Assembly: GCA_015231755.1 (NCBI GenBank)
Contig: JADGAZ010000001.1
Coordinates: 245,909 to 309,908 of the forward strand
From: Magnetococcales bacterium
Lineage (GTDB): Bacteria > Pseudomonadota > Magnetococcia > Magnetococcales > Magnetaquicoccaceae
DNA: 64,000 nt
Reading direction: 5' to 3'
The translations under genes and the position numbers were made by a program. Numbering within the stretch: the stretch's first letter is position 1; the number at the start of each line of letters is the position of its first letter. Positions 1-8,744 of the stretch are shown piece after piece. Under the pieces are notes generated by a model that was not told the origin of the DNA, searched no databases, and was given only the letters and a program-made list of their open reading frames with translations.

Positions 1-664
1 CTCCACCGATCAGCAGCTTGTCCACTTTGGTGGTCAACGCTTCGATGACCCCAATTTTGGTGGAGATCTTCGATCCGCCGAGAATGGCGGCAAAAGGGCG
101 TTCCGGCTGACGCACGCTTTTGTCGAACCAAGCGATTTCAGCCGCCAACAGGGTGCCCGCCACCATGGGCCGCACGAATTGTCCGATGCCCGCGTTGGAG
201 GCGTGGGCGCGATGAGCGGCCCCGAAGGCGTCATTCACCACCACATCCGCCAATCTGGCCAACTGGCGGGCAAAATCCGGATCGTTCTTTTCCTCTCCGG
301 GGTGGAAACGGACGTTTTCGAGCATCAGCACCTCACCCGGAGCCAGGGCTGAGACCAGAGCTTCCGTCTCTGCGCCTACGCAATCCGGCGCCAGGACAAC
401 CGGTTGTCCCAGCAATTGGGCCAGCCGTTCGGCCACCGGTTTCAGGGAATATTTTGCCTCCGGTTTTCCTTTGGGACGTCCCAGATGGGAGGCCAGAATC
501 ACCCGGGCGCCTTGTTCCATAGCGTGACGGATGGTGGGCAGGGCGGCACGGATGCGGGTATCTTCGCGGATGTGGCCCGTTTCGTCCTGGGGTACGTTGA
601 AATCCACGCGAATCAGGAGACGTTTGTTCGACAGATCAACATCATGAATGGACAGCTTGCGCAT
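1..664 (-). CDS. pgk: Phosphoglycerate kinase, N-terminal part (runs off the left edge)
   Basis: The minus strand reads a typical PGK N-terminal domain starting [17 protein letters not shown]. It has the substrate-binding RVDFNVP motif, the SHLGRPKG motif, [12 protein letters not shown] and [13 protein letters not shown], and reaches the [12 protein letters not shown] region before the window ends. The enzyme transfers phosphate between 1,3-bisphosphoglycerate and ADP in cytosolic glycolysis and the Calvin cycle. ATG at 664-662 follows a purine-rich GGGGGAAAC. About 221 residues of the usual 390-400 are present; the ATP-binding C-terminal half lies outside. The gene is divergent from the permease at 890. 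Confidence 0.95.
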   Translation of the reverse strand, partial: MRKLSIHDVDLSNKRLLIRVDFNVPQDETGHIREDTRIRAALPTIRHAMEQGARVILASHLGRPKGKPEAKYSLKPVAERLAQLLGQPVVLAPDCVGAETEALVSALAPGEVLMLENVRFHPGEEKNDPDFARQLARLADVVVNDAFGAAHRAHASNAGIGQFVRPMVAGTLLAAEIAWFDKSVRQPERPFAAILGGSKISTKIGVIEALTTKVDKLLIGG

Positions 665-889
665 GGTTTCCCCCGTGGCCCGGTTTGAAATTTTTAGATG
701 AGGATGGTTTGTGTATATGTTTTATCGAATATATGTGTATATAAATATGCAGTCAAGAGAATATTTTGGTCGGCTTGCGATGGGATGCGGTGAGCGGATT
801 TCCGGGTTGACCAGGACATCTGGATTAGTGTATATTTGATTTTGTGAATGTGTCGACAACGGCCAAACCACATCGAAGGGGATTTCCGG
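665..889. other. Divergent intergenic region between pgk and the permease
   Basis: This is a 225-base AT-richer gap separating pgk (minus) from the permease (plus). It must carry the promoters of both genes. Several TATAT-like stretches lie at about 715-755, but I could not choose a convincing pair of promoter hexamers. Confidence 0.4.
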
Positions 890-1855
890 ATGCTGGAAAT
901 GTTTGGCAGGCTTGCCGACGCGACGGTTCATGCCGGACTGGGACTGGATCCCACCTCCGCGCTGGGTCGGTCGTTGCATTTTTTCGTGGAAGACACCACC
1001 AAGATTTTTTTTCTGTTGGTGGTCATCGTGTTTGTCATGGGGCTGTTCCGAACGCTGCTTGCGCCGGAAAAGGTCCGTGGCTATATCGAAGGCCGATCCC
1101 GGGGAGTGGGATATCTGCTGGCGGTGATTCTGGGTGCGGTCACGCCGTTTTGTTCCTGTTCTTCGGTGCCGCTGTTCATTGGGTTTCTGGAAGGCGGTAT
1201 TCCGCTTGGGGTGACCATGGCCTTTCTGATCACCTCTCCGTTGGTGAACGAGGTCGCCGTGGTGATTCTGGGATCGATCATGGGCTGGAAGATGGCGACC
1301 GTCTATGTGATCACCGGCATGAGCGTGGGTGTGCTGGGAGGATTGGTGATCGACCGGTTGCGTCTGGAACGTTGGGTCGAACCGTATGTCTGGAACATCC
1401 GCATGGGTGCGGTCGCCACCGGGCAGGTGGATGGCTCGTTGCCGGGACGGGTTCGCTATGCTTGGCAGGAGGTCCAAACCATTGTCGGGCGTATTTGGGG
1501 GTATGTGCTGGTGGGCATTGGCCTGGGAGCGGCGTTGCACGGTTATGTGCCCCAGGAGTGGTTTTTGCGTTATGCAGCGGCGGACAATCCGTTCGCCGTG
1601 CCCGCCGCGGTGTTGATGGGGCTGCCCCTTTATTCCAATGCCACGGGGATCATTCCGGTGGCCGAGGCGTTGTTGGCCAAGGGGGTTCCGGTCGGGACGG
1701 TGATTGCGTTCATGATGAGTGTGGTGGGGGTGTCGATTCCGGAGTTTGTCATCTTGCGCAAGGTGCTCAAGGTGGAAATGCTGGTGTTTTTCGCCTGTTT
1801 TTTGCTGGTGGCCTTCACCGTGGTGGGTTGTCTGCTCAATGTCCTTTTCGTCTGA
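890..1855 (+). CDS. Permease of the DUF318/ArsP-like family
   Basis: A 321-residue multi-pass membrane protein of the YraQ/SO_0444 (PF03773-like) permease family. The conserved pore motif TPFCSCSSVPLF lies near residue 87 and a second half-repeat (MGLPLYSNATGIIPVAEAL) near residue 245. Members export metalloid or organoarsenical compounds or have unknown substrates; the substrate here cannot be read. Start chosen at ATG 890, which has AAGGGG about nine bases upstream; an earlier in-frame GTG at 848 lacks one. The next gene, 22 bases on, encodes a redox-active thioredoxin-like protein, a pairing often seen for this permease family and likely an operon. Confidence 0.85.
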   Translation: MLEMFGRLADATVHAGLGLDPTSALGRSLHFFVEDTTKIFFLLVVIVFVMGLFRTLLAPEKVRGYIEGRSRGVGYLLAVILGAVTPFCSCSSVPLFIGFLEGGIPLGVTMAFLITSPLVNEVAVVILGSIMGWKMATVYVITGMSVGVLGGLVIDRLRLERWVEPYVWNIRMGAVATGQVDGSLPGRVRYAWQEVQTIVGRIWGYVLVGIGLGAALHGYVPQEWFLRYAAADNPFAVPAAVLMGLPLYSNATGIIPVAEALLAKGVPVGTVIAFMMSVVGVSIPEFVILRKVLKVEMLVFFACFLLVAFTVVGCLLNVLFV

Positions 1856-1877
1856 ACCCAAGGAGAACTATCAAATC

Positions 1878-2114
1878 ATGAAATCCTTCAAAGTGCTGGG
1901 GCCGGGCTGTCGGAACTGTCTTGCCGCGGCCAGATTGATCGAAGAAAAGGCCCAAAAAATGGGGGTGGAGGTGCAGGTGGAAAAAATCACCGATATGGCC
2001 GCCATTCTCGGTCATGGGGTGATGTCCACGCCGGGTGTGGTCCTGGATGGGCGGGTGATTCATGTGGGCAGTGTGCCCAGCGATCATCAGGTGGAGCGGT
2101 GGTTGAAACCATAG
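1878..2114 (+). CDS. Small thioredoxin-like redox-active disulfide protein
   Basis: A 78-residue protein with the thioredoxin_3-type fold: a short beta strand, then GPGCRNC (a CxxC active site at Cys11/Cys14), and the cis-proline region MSTPGVVLDG. It ends GSVPSDHQVERWL. Proteins of this type are cytosolic disulfide partners, often encoded beside DUF318 permeases. ATG at 1878 has AGGAG at 1861-1865 upstream. It is co-oriented with and close to the permease, so a shared role in redox-linked metal or metalloid export is plausible but inferred. Confidence 0.85.
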   Translation: MKSFKVLGPGCRNCLAAARLIEEKAQKMGVEVQVEKITDMAAILGHGVMSTPGVVLDGRVIHVGSVPSDHQVERWLKP

Positions 2115-2317
2115 TCCCCGGTATCGCTGAATTCCCGTCCATTTCTGTCCATCATGCGGATGGGGCGTGAGGGTCTCAAAGAGTCGGCTGGTTGTATCCC
2201 GACGGCTTTCTTAACGACAGTGCCCCATCGGCCCGTTCGTTTTTTTCATCATTTCTTAACCTCCTGTTGCTCAATCCTTCATGGATTCATTACTCCCCGT
2301 TAATGGCCCCATGAAAG

Positions 2318-2351
2318 AATGGTTTCCAAATCGATCGACATGGAAACCATT
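2318..2351. repeat. Perfect 11-bp inverted repeat upstream of the phosphate operon
   Basis: AATGGTTTCCA (2318-2328) is mirrored by TGGAAACCATT (2341-2351) across a 12-base spacer that contains ATCGAT. It lies 36 bases before the ATG at 2388 and has no following T-run, so it is more like an operator or leader hairpin than a terminator. No regulator can be assigned. No clear Pho box was recognised in 2115-2387. Confidence 0.5.
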
Positions 2352-2387
2352 GGCCGACCAGGCTCGGCAAACCAGGAGGATCCATCC

Positions 2388-3083
2388 ATGACCCGCACCA
2401 CGCCCCTTCTCCAGACCGGAGACCCCCATCCCCATTTTTGTGACCCGATGGCGTCAACCCTGCCGGAGTTGTTCGGCCTGATGGTGGAGCAATGCCATCT
2501 GACCGAGGGGATGGCGGTTTTGTTGGAAAGTTATCTTCGGTTCGAGGATCCGACCCTTGTGGAGCGGATGCAGCGGTTGGAAAATCAAGGAGTGCAGCTG
2601 CGGGAGCGCAACGTGGAGCGGGTGAAGGAGGAAACGGCGGTGCTGCCGGATCGAGGTTCCCTGTTGCAGGCCTGTTTTTTGGCGGAGGCGGTGCAGGGAT
2701 CCCTGATGGGGATTGTCCTGGATATGGATGCCCTGGGGATCCGGGGCGTTTGGCCGATTCTGGAAATGGTGGCCCAATTGCGTCATGCCATCGAGATGTT
2801 GCGGAGCGGACATGAAAAACTCCTCCACACCCCGGCCGGGATCGGCGTCGAGATGAGCGCGATTCTCGCGGCGCGCAAGGCCATGGAAAGAAGTTATCAT
2901 TGCGCTTTGGAAAGACAGTTGGTGGAGGAACGGAGTGCGTTGCAACGGCACAACCCGGAGAATCTGCAACGGATCTTGCAACTTTTCAGACATCGGGAAA
3001 TTTATCGGCGCATCCGCGATGTGGGGATTGAGATTGCCAATTGCGGCCGGGTGTTGCAGGATATCGTCTATCAGTTCGCATGA
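2388..3083 (+). CDS. PhoU-like / DUF47-family protein
   Basis: A 231-residue, mostly helical protein that starts the phosphate cluster. The C-terminal part (about 200-231) reads REIYRRIRDVGIEIANCGRV followed by LQDIVYQFA, which resembles the last helix of DUF47/PhoU-like phosphate regulators. The remaining helices carry the regularly spaced acidic and basic residues of that fold. ATG 2388 is preceded by a strong AGGAGGA seven bases away; the longer in-frame start at 2319 has none and would overlap the inverted repeat. Position directly before pstS suggests a role in phosphate sensing or low-affinity transport control. The similarity is modest, so the family call is tentative. Confidence 0.6.
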   Translation: MTRTTPLLQTGDPHPHFCDPMASTLPELFGLMVEQCHLTEGMAVLLESYLRFEDPTLVERMQRLENQGVQLRERNVERVKEETAVLPDRGSLLQACFLAEAVQGSLMGIVLDMDALGIRGVWPILEMVAQLRHAIEMLRSGHEKLLHTPAGIGVEMSAILAARKAMERSYHCALERQLVEERSALQRHNPENLQRILQLFRHREIYRRIRDVGIEIANCGRVLQDIVYQFA

Positions 3084-3156
3084 TCGTTGATGGTTTGGTG
3101 GATTTGTGGAGGGTCCATGAGTCCGAACAACACTTGCCGGAAAAAGGTGTTCAAGC

Positions 3157-4044
3157 ATGCAATCGAATCGGTTGACCATTGTTGTCACTGTGGCCGTTGG
3201 TCTGGTCGCAGGCATTGCGACCACTGCCCAGGCGCGCACCATGATTCAGAACAAAGGCTCGGATACCCTGGTGAATGTCGCCCAGGCCTGGGCCGAGGCT
3301 TACCAGAAGATCAAGCCGGACGTGGCGGTGGCCGTGACCGGTGGGGGGTCCGGAACGGGGATCGCCGCCATGATCAACGGCACCGTGGATCTGGCCAACT
3401 CCAGCCGCTCCATGAAGGATAAGGAGATCGAATCGGCCAAGAAAAATGGCATCACCCCCATCGAGCATCTGGTCGGTTATGATGCCCTGGCGATTTTTGT
3501 CCACAAGGACAATCCGATCCAGTCCATCACCATCAAGCAACTGGCCGACATCTATGGCGATGGGGGCCCGGTGACCAAATGGAGCCAACTGGGCTTGAAG
3601 GTGCCGGGATGCAAAGGGGATCAGATCATCGTGGTCAGCCGTCAGAACAATTCGGGCACCTATGTCTATTTCCAGGAGGCGATTCTGGGGGAGGACAAGG
3701 ATTTCCGTTTGGGCACCAAGGACATGCACGGCTCCAAGGATGTGGTGGATCTGGTGGAGAAAACCCCTTGCGCCATCGGTTACAGCGGTCTGGCCTACGA
3801 CTCCCCCCATGTGAAAAAACCTCCGGTGGCCAAGGATGACCACTCCACCCCGGTGGAGGCCAACATGGAAAATGCGGTCTCACGACTGTATCCCATCGCC
3901 CGGCCTTTGTTCATGTATACCAAGGGCGAGCCGGTCGGTCCGGTCAAGGAGTATCTGGACTGGATCAAGACCGATGGGGGACAGTGCATCATTCAAGACA
4001 AGGGGTATGCTCCGATGCGACCGGTTAAATGCGAGAAGAAATAA
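3157..4044 (+). CDS. pstS: Phosphate ABC transporter, periplasmic substrate-binding protein
   Basis: A 295-residue PstS-like binding protein. Residues 1-26 form a Sec signal peptide ending ATTAQA. The mature part starts with the phosphate-binding NKGSDTLVNVAQAWAE segment, continues with TGGGSGTGIAAMINGTVDLANSSR, and has the second-lobe phosphate motif RQNNSGTYVYFQE near residue 160. It captures phosphate in the periplasm and delivers it to PstCA. No lipobox is visible. It lies between a PhoU-like gene and phoU in a seven-gene pst cluster. Confidence 0.93.
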   Translation: MQSNRLTIVVTVAVGLVAGIATTAQARTMIQNKGSDTLVNVAQAWAEAYQKIKPDVAVAVTGGGSGTGIAAMINGTVDLANSSRSMKDKEIESAKKNGITPIEHLVGYDALAIFVHKDNPIQSITIKQLADIYGDGGPVTKWSQLGLKVPGCKGDQIIVVSRQNNSGTYVYFQEAILGEDKDFRLGTKDMHGSKDVVDLVEKTPCAIGYSGLAYDSPHVKKPPVAKDDHSTPVEANMENAVSRLYPIARPLFMYTKGEPVGPVKEYLDWIKTDGGQCIIQDKGYAPMRPVKCEKK

Positions 4045-4273
4045 TCGGTTTCTGGGCTTGTGGCCCCCGGTTGACTGTGGTCGGCGGGTGGTGAGGCTCG
4101 GCAATCCGGTTGATGATCGGGCAAGCGGTTGTCAGCCGGGTTGAAACAACCAGACCGGAAACCCGAAGAGACCGGATGGATTGCGGTCACAGCCCGCGAT
4201 GCGGATGATTGTTCACAAGGAGCATACCGGAATCCTCCGGTATTTTTCAGGCGCGCCAACGACGGAGTACGAC

Positions 4274-5359
4274 ATGTCCATCTATGAAAAAAGATTGCAA
4301 CAGGATTTGAATCTCATCCGTCAGGCCGTTGCCGCCATGGGAGAGGGGGTGGAAAATGCCCTGAAAAATGCGATCCAGGCCATGCTGTCCGGCAATGAAG
4401 CCTTGGCCAACATGACCATCCTGATGGATTACCCCTTGGATCGCCAGTGTCTGGAACTGGATCGCATGTGTCACTCCTTCATTGCCCGTCATTTGCCGAG
4501 CGCCGGGCATTTGCGTTTGATTTCTTCGTCCATGCGCATGATTTATGATCTGGAACGGATCGCGGATTATGCGGTGAACATTTGTCGCGAGTCCCTGGAT
4601 CTACCCAATCCCCCCTCCGGACTGATGAAGCAGGAACTGGAAACCATGGCTTCGGCCTCCCGGACCATGTTGCGTCAATCCCTGACCGCTTTTGCCGAGG
4701 AGAATGCCGGGCTTGCCAAAAGCACCATGCAGATCAACGCCCAATTGGGTCAGGGATTGGAAAAGGCGATCCGGGATCTGGTGGAGGAGGGGGACAGTCA
4801 CGCGGGGCATTCCCGGGATGTGATGGATCTGTATGTCATTTTTACCATGCTGGAGCGGGTGGGGAACCGGGCCACCAACCTGTGCGAAGAGATTGTCTTC
4901 TGGCTGACCGGAGAGGTGCCCCATCCCAAGGATATCCACATTCTGTTCGTGGACGAGGAGAACAACGCCTTAGGATTGATGGCCGAGGCCATGGCCAGAA
5001 AAGGATATGAGAAAAATTGTTATTTCAGCAGCGCAGGCCGTCATCCCACCCGTCAGGCCAATCCCCAAATGGTGGCATTCATGGGTTCCATCGGATTCGA
5101 CCTGTCCGAGGTGCAGCCCAAGGCTTTGGATAAAATGGAACTCAAAGGGTTGGATATCGTCATCAGTCTGCAAGGGCCGGTGCGATCCTATCTGCCCAAG
5201 TTGCCGTTTCACACCACCTTTCTCCATTGGGATGTGGGGGAGTTGCCCGAAGAGGACGATCGGGTGATTGCCAATCGTCGTTATGATGAAATCTACCGGG
5301 AATTGGCGGTGCAGTTGCGGCAGTTGATGGATATCCTCACCGGTCGGGAGGTGCTGTGA
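4274..5359 (+). CDS. phoU: PhoU fused to a low-molecular-weight-phosphatase/arsenate-reductase-like domain
   Basis: A 361-residue fusion. Residues 1-214 are a two-repeat PhoU: MSIYEKRLQQDLNLIRQ start, metal-cluster helix MIYDLERIADYAVN near 89-102, second repeat MLERVGNRATNLCEE near 192-206. The usual Asp of the second repeat (ERxGDHATN) is Asn198. Residues 222-361 resemble the LMW-PTPase/ArsC fold: ILFVDEENNALGLMAEAM, then NPQMVAFMGSIGFDLSE and a late TFLHWDVGE strand. The catalytic Cys-X5-Arg loop is absent and replaced by VDEENNALG, so phosphatase activity is unlikely. PhoU damps Pst transport and PhoR signalling. ATG 4274 follows GGAG; the stop overlaps the region before pstC. Confidence 0.85.
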   Translation: MSIYEKRLQQDLNLIRQAVAAMGEGVENALKNAIQAMLSGNEALANMTILMDYPLDRQCLELDRMCHSFIARHLPSAGHLRLISSSMRMIYDLERIADYAVNICRESLDLPNPPSGLMKQELETMASASRTMLRQSLTAFAEENAGLAKSTMQINAQLGQGLEKAIRDLVEEGDSHAGHSRDVMDLYVIFTMLERVGNRATNLCEEIVFWLTGEVPHPKDIHILFVDEENNALGLMAEAMARKGYEKNCYFSSAGRHPTRQANPQMVAFMGSIGFDLSEVQPKALDKMELKGLDIVISLQGPVRSYLPKLPFHTTFLHWDVGELPEEDDRVIANRRYDEIYRELAVQLRQLMDILTGREVL

Positions 5360-5361
5360 AC

Positions 5362-6276
5362 ATGAATCCATCCCATGGGGACGCCTTCGACGCCAGGGAT
5401 AAGAACTGGTATCTGGACAAGGGATTCGAGATTTTGATGTTTGTGTGCGGGATTTCGGCCATTGTTTTCGTGGTTGGGATTTTTCTGTTTGTTTTTAAAG
5501 AGGGGATGGGATTCATCATTCACGACATGAACGTGGGTGAGTTTTTTTTGTCCCCCAAATGGCGGCCCACGTCGTTGAATCATCCCACCTACGGCATCAT
5601 GGCCATGGTGGCCGGAACCGCTGCGGTCACCATTCTGGCCATGGCCATCTGTCTGCCTTTTTCCATTGGCGCGGCCATCTACATCGCCGAGTTCGCCACG
5701 GGAAGAACCCGGGAAATCCTGAAAATTCTCATCGAGTTCCTGGCTGCCATTCCTTCGGTGGTGTGGGGGTTCATCGCCCTGTCGATCATGAATCCTTTCA
5801 TCATTACCACGTTTGATGTGCCCATGGGGCTGGGGGTGCTCAACTCCGCCCTGATCCTGGCCCTGATGGCCGCGCCCATTGTCACCTCCATCGCCGAGGA
5901 TGCCTTCAAGGCGGTGCCGGATACTTATCGGGAGGCGGCGGAGGCTCTGGGGGCCACCCGGTGGCAGACCATTTACAAGGTGGTGCTGCCGGCGGCCAAA
6001 AACGGATTGCTCTCCGCCGGACTGCTCGGGGTAGGACGGGGATTCGGGGAAACCATGGCGATTCTTATGGCCAGCGGACACTCCATCAATATTCCGACTT
6101 CGGTGTTCGATTCCTTCCGCGCCTTGACCGCCACCATCGCGGCGGAACTGGGGGAAACGGCGGTGGGTTCTCCCCATTATCAAGCCTTGTTCGCCATCGG
6201 TATCTTTTTGTTTTTCATAACCTTCTTGATCAACATGACCGCCGACTTCATCGTGCGCGGTGTTCATAAAGGATAA
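5362..6276 (+). CDS. pstC: Phosphate ABC transporter permease PstC
   Basis: A 304-residue inner-membrane permease with about six transmembrane segments. The EAA-loop signature for ATPase contact is TYREAAEALGATRWQTIYKV (about 193-212), typical of PstC/PstA. PstC pairs with PstA to form the phosphate channel. ATG 5362 lies ten bases after GGAGG; a GTG at 5356, overlapping the phoU stop, is an alternative start. It is tightly coupled to phoU and pstA. Confidence 0.92.
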   Translation: MNPSHGDAFDARDKNWYLDKGFEILMFVCGISAIVFVVGIFLFVFKEGMGFIIHDMNVGEFFLSPKWRPTSLNHPTYGIMAMVAGTAAVTILAMAICLPFSIGAAIYIAEFATGRTREILKILIEFLAAIPSVVWGFIALSIMNPFIITTFDVPMGLGVLNSALILALMAAPIVTSIAEDAFKAVPDTYREAAEALGATRWQTIYKVVLPAAKNGLLSAGLLGVGRGFGETMAILMASGHSINIPTSVFDSFRALTATIAAELGETAVGSPHYQALFAIGIFLFFITFLINMTADFIVRGVHKG

Positions 6277-6280
6277 GACC

Positions 6281-7150
6281 ATGTTTGCATCAACCCCAGT
6301 CAATCGCCAGAATGATCAGGCGCAAAAACGCTTCAAGATGCTCTTTGGTTTGATGCTGGTCGTTCTTATTATACCTGTTATCATTATTATTAGTACTCTG
6401 TTAATCAAGGGGTCCCCGGCCATCAGTTGGACTTTCCTTTTCACCGATCCCACCAACGGCATGACCGAGGGGGGAATCTTTCCTGCCTTGTTCGGCACCA
6501 TCTGGCTGGTGGTGGTCTCCTTGCTGGCTTCGGTCCCTCTGGGAGTGGCGGCGGCCATCTACCTGAGCGAGTACGCCCCGGATAATCTTTTGACTCGCCT
6601 GATCAACCTAGCCACCATCAATCTGGCCGGTGTGCCTTCCATTGTGCATGCCTTGTTCGGGGTGGGGGCGTTTGTGGTCTTTTTTCGATTCGGCACCAGC
6701 ATCCTGGCGGCCAGTCTCACCTTGGCCATCATGACCCTGCCGGTGGTGATCGTCTCGTCGTGGGAGTCGCTGCAATCCGTGCCCCGTTCCTTCCGCGAGG
6801 CCTGCTGGAATATGGGAGCCACCCGTTGGCAGACCATCTGGCATGTGGTGCTGCCCAACGCCTTCACCGGCATTCTCACCGGGGTGATTCTCCAGGTCTC
6901 CCGGGCGGCGGGGGAGACCGCGCCCATCATGTTCACCGGAGCCGCGATGTTTTTGCCTTTTTTGCCCAACAGCGTCTTTGATCAGACCATGGCTTTGGCC
7001 CTGCACCTGTTCGTGGTGGCCACCCAGGTGCCGAATGTCCCGGAAAGCCTGCCTTACGGGGTGGCCCTGGTGCTGGTGGGAATTGTCCTGCTCATGAATA
7101 CCGTCGCCATCTGGATCCGGATGCACCTGCGGGGGAAAAAGAAATGGTAA
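6281..7150 (+). CDS. pstA: Phosphate ABC transporter permease PstA
   Basis: A 289-residue permease with about six membrane spans. It has the EAA loop SFREACWNMGATRWQTIWHV in the middle and RAAGETAPIMFTGAA after it, both typical of PstA. ATG 6281 has AAGGA seven bases upstream. The start lies four bases after pstC. The last codons overlap the ATG of the first ATPase gene (7144), indicating translational coupling. It forms the membrane channel with PstC. Confidence 0.92.
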   Translation: MFASTPVNRQNDQAQKRFKMLFGLMLVVLIIPVIIIISTLLIKGSPAISWTFLFTDPTNGMTEGGIFPALFGTIWLVVVSLLASVPLGVAAAIYLSEYAPDNLLTRLINLATINLAGVPSIVHALFGVGAFVVFFRFGTSILAASLTLAIMTLPVVIVSSWESLQSVPRSFREACWNMGATRWQTIWHVVLPNAFTGILTGVILQVSRAAGETAPIMFTGAAMFLPFLPNSVFDQTMALALHLFVVATQVPNVPESLPYGVALVLVGIVLLMNTVAIWIRMHLRGKKKW

Positions 7151-7905
7151 GCCACAAGATCGAGGTCAGCAATCTCGCCATCTCCTATGGGGACAAGCTG
7201 GCCTTGAACAACGTCTCGTTGGCGGTGCGTCGTCATGAGATTTTCGGCATCATCGGTCCGGCCAACAGCGGCAAGACTTCGTTTTTGAACGCCGTCAACC
7301 GTATGGACATGATGCGTCCCAACATGAAGGTCACGGGATCGATCCACATCAACGGCATCGATATACGTTCCTGGCGCAATGTCTACGCCTTGCGTCGCAA
7401 GATTGGCGTGGTGTTTCCCTTGCCGGTGGGATTGCCCCTCACGGTATACGACAACGTGGCCCTGGCCCCCCGTCTGGCCGGCACCGCCGGAACCCGGGCG
7501 GATCTGGATGAGTTGGTGGAACGGTGTCTGCGACGGGCCGCCTTGTGGGATGAGGTCAAGGATCGACTCACTCATCTGGGCAGTCTGCTTTCCGGGGGTC
7601 AGCAACAGCGTTTGACCATTGCCCGGGCCTTGTCGCAAAGCCCGGAGATTCTCATGCTCGACGAGTTTTCCATCGCGGTCGATCCGGTGACCACCATGCG
7701 CATCGAGGATGTGCTCAAGGAGCTGAAAAGTGAGATGACCATCATTCTGGTCACCAATCTGGTGCAGCAGGCCCACCGGCTGGCGGATCGCACCGCCTTT
7801 TTCCTGAACGGTGAATGCGTCGAGATCGACGATACCGAAAAGCTGTTCAACGGGGAGGCCAAGGATCCACGCACCAACGATTACATTGGAGGAAAATTCG
7901 GATGA
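7144..7905 (+). CDS. pstB: PstB-like ATPase A with intact signature motif but missing Q- and H-loop residues
   Basis: A 253-residue ABC nucleotide-binding protein of the PstB family. Visible motifs: Walker A GPANSGKTS (38-46), signature LSGGQQQR (149-156), Walker B ILMLDEFSIAVD with Asp173/Glu174. Two catalytic-support residues are changed: the Q-loop Gln is Pro92 (VVFPLPVGLP against the usual MVFQRPNPFP), and the switch His is Asn205 (ILVTNLVQQA against VTHNMQQA). It is followed by a second PstB whose defects are complementary (7902-8714). The likely reading is one half of a heterodimer that supplies a good signature but a poor Walker/H-loop site. Its stop overlaps the next start (ATGA). Confidence 0.88.
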   Translation: MVSHKIEVSNLAISYGDKLALNNVSLAVRRHEIFGIIGPANSGKTSFLNAVNRMDMMRPNMKVTGSIHINGIDIRSWRNVYALRRKIGVVFPLPVGLPLTVYDNVALAPRLAGTAGTRADLDELVERCLRRAALWDEVKDRLTHLGSLLSGGQQQRLTIARALSQSPEILMLDEFSIAVDPVTTMRIEDVLKELKSEMTIILVTNLVQQAHRLADRTAFFLNGECVEIDDTEKLFNGEAKDPRTNDYIGGKFG

Positions 7906-8714
7906 TGCCCCCATTCTTGTCGGCCACGTCCGCGACTCCGGCCCCGGAGATGGCCATCCAGACCCGGAATCTCAATTTATGGTATGGGACTTTTCAGGCA
8001 CTGTTCGACATCAACCTGCAAATCAAGAAGGGCATCATCACCAGCCTGATCGGACCCAGCGGATGCGGCAAGTCCACCTTTTTGCGCAGCGTGGACCGGA
8101 TCAACGAGCGTTTGGGTTATGTGCGCATCAAGGGGGCCATTGAGGTGCTGAATCACAATATCTACGCCCCCGAAGTGGAACTGGCCCAGTTGCGCAAGCA
8201 GGTGGGCATGGTGTTTCAGCGTCCCAATCCCTTGCCCATCTCGATTCGGGAGAATGTGCTGTTCGGCTATCGGATTCACAACGAGAAGGGGGGCCGAATT
8301 GCCAAAAGCGAAGCGGATGGTATTGTCGAGGATGCTTTGCGTCAGGTGTTGTTGTGGGATCAGATGAAGGATCGGCTCGATCACAAGGCATCGGTGGGGC
8401 TGTCTTTGGAGGAGATGCAGAAATTGTGCATCGCTCGCTTGCTGCCGGTCAAGCCGTCGATTCTGCTGATGGATGAGCCGTGTTCCGCCCTGGATCCCAA
8501 GGGGACCGCCGCCGTCGAGGAGTTGATCTGGGAGTTGCGCGGTCGCTATTCGATTTTGATCGTCACCCACAACATGGCCCAGGCCAGACGGGCCAGCGAG
8601 GAATGTATTTTCATGCTGATGGGGCGGGTGGTGGAACACGCCCCCACGGATCGGCTGTTCGTGGTGCCGGCCCACCGGGAGACCGCCGACTATATCGAGG
8701 GCCGTTACGGCTAA
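7902..8714 (+). CDS. pstB: PstB-like ATPase B with intact ATP-site residues but degenerate signature motif
   Basis: A 270-residue ABC ATPase, PstB family. Walker A GPSGCGKST (51-59), Q-loop MVFQRPNP with Gln106, Walker B ILLMDEPCSALDP (Asp191/Glu192) and H-loop VTHNM (His223) are all canonical. The signature is not: LSLEEMQKLCIAR at 167-179 stands where LSGGQQQRLCIAR is expected. With ATPase A this predicts one canonical composite site (Walker/H from B with signature from A) and one degenerate site. Start ATG 7902 overlaps the previous stop. A terminator follows at 8745. Confidence 0.9.
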   Translation: MMPPFLSATSATPAPEMAIQTRNLNLWYGTFQALFDINLQIKKGIITSLIGPSGCGKSTFLRSVDRINERLGYVRIKGAIEVLNHNIYAPEVELAQLRKQVGMVFQRPNPLPISIRENVLFGYRIHNEKGGRIAKSEADGIVEDALRQVLLWDQMKDRLDHKASVGLSLEEMQKLCIARLLPVKPSILLMDEPCSALDPKGTAAVEELIWELRGRYSILIVTHNMAQARRASEECIFMLMGRVVEHAPTDRLFVVPAHRETADYIEGRYG

Positions 8715-8744
8715 TCATTGTTAAAAATACCCGCTTATAGTTCA

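Noticed and set aside
848..889. Longer permease N-terminus from GTG 848
   Set aside because: No ribosome site, and the added residues are hydrophilic and unlike the family; ATG 890 has AAGGGG.
2115..2387. Pho box upstream of the phosphate operon
   Set aside because: No pair of CTGTCAT-like half sites with the right spacing could be found.
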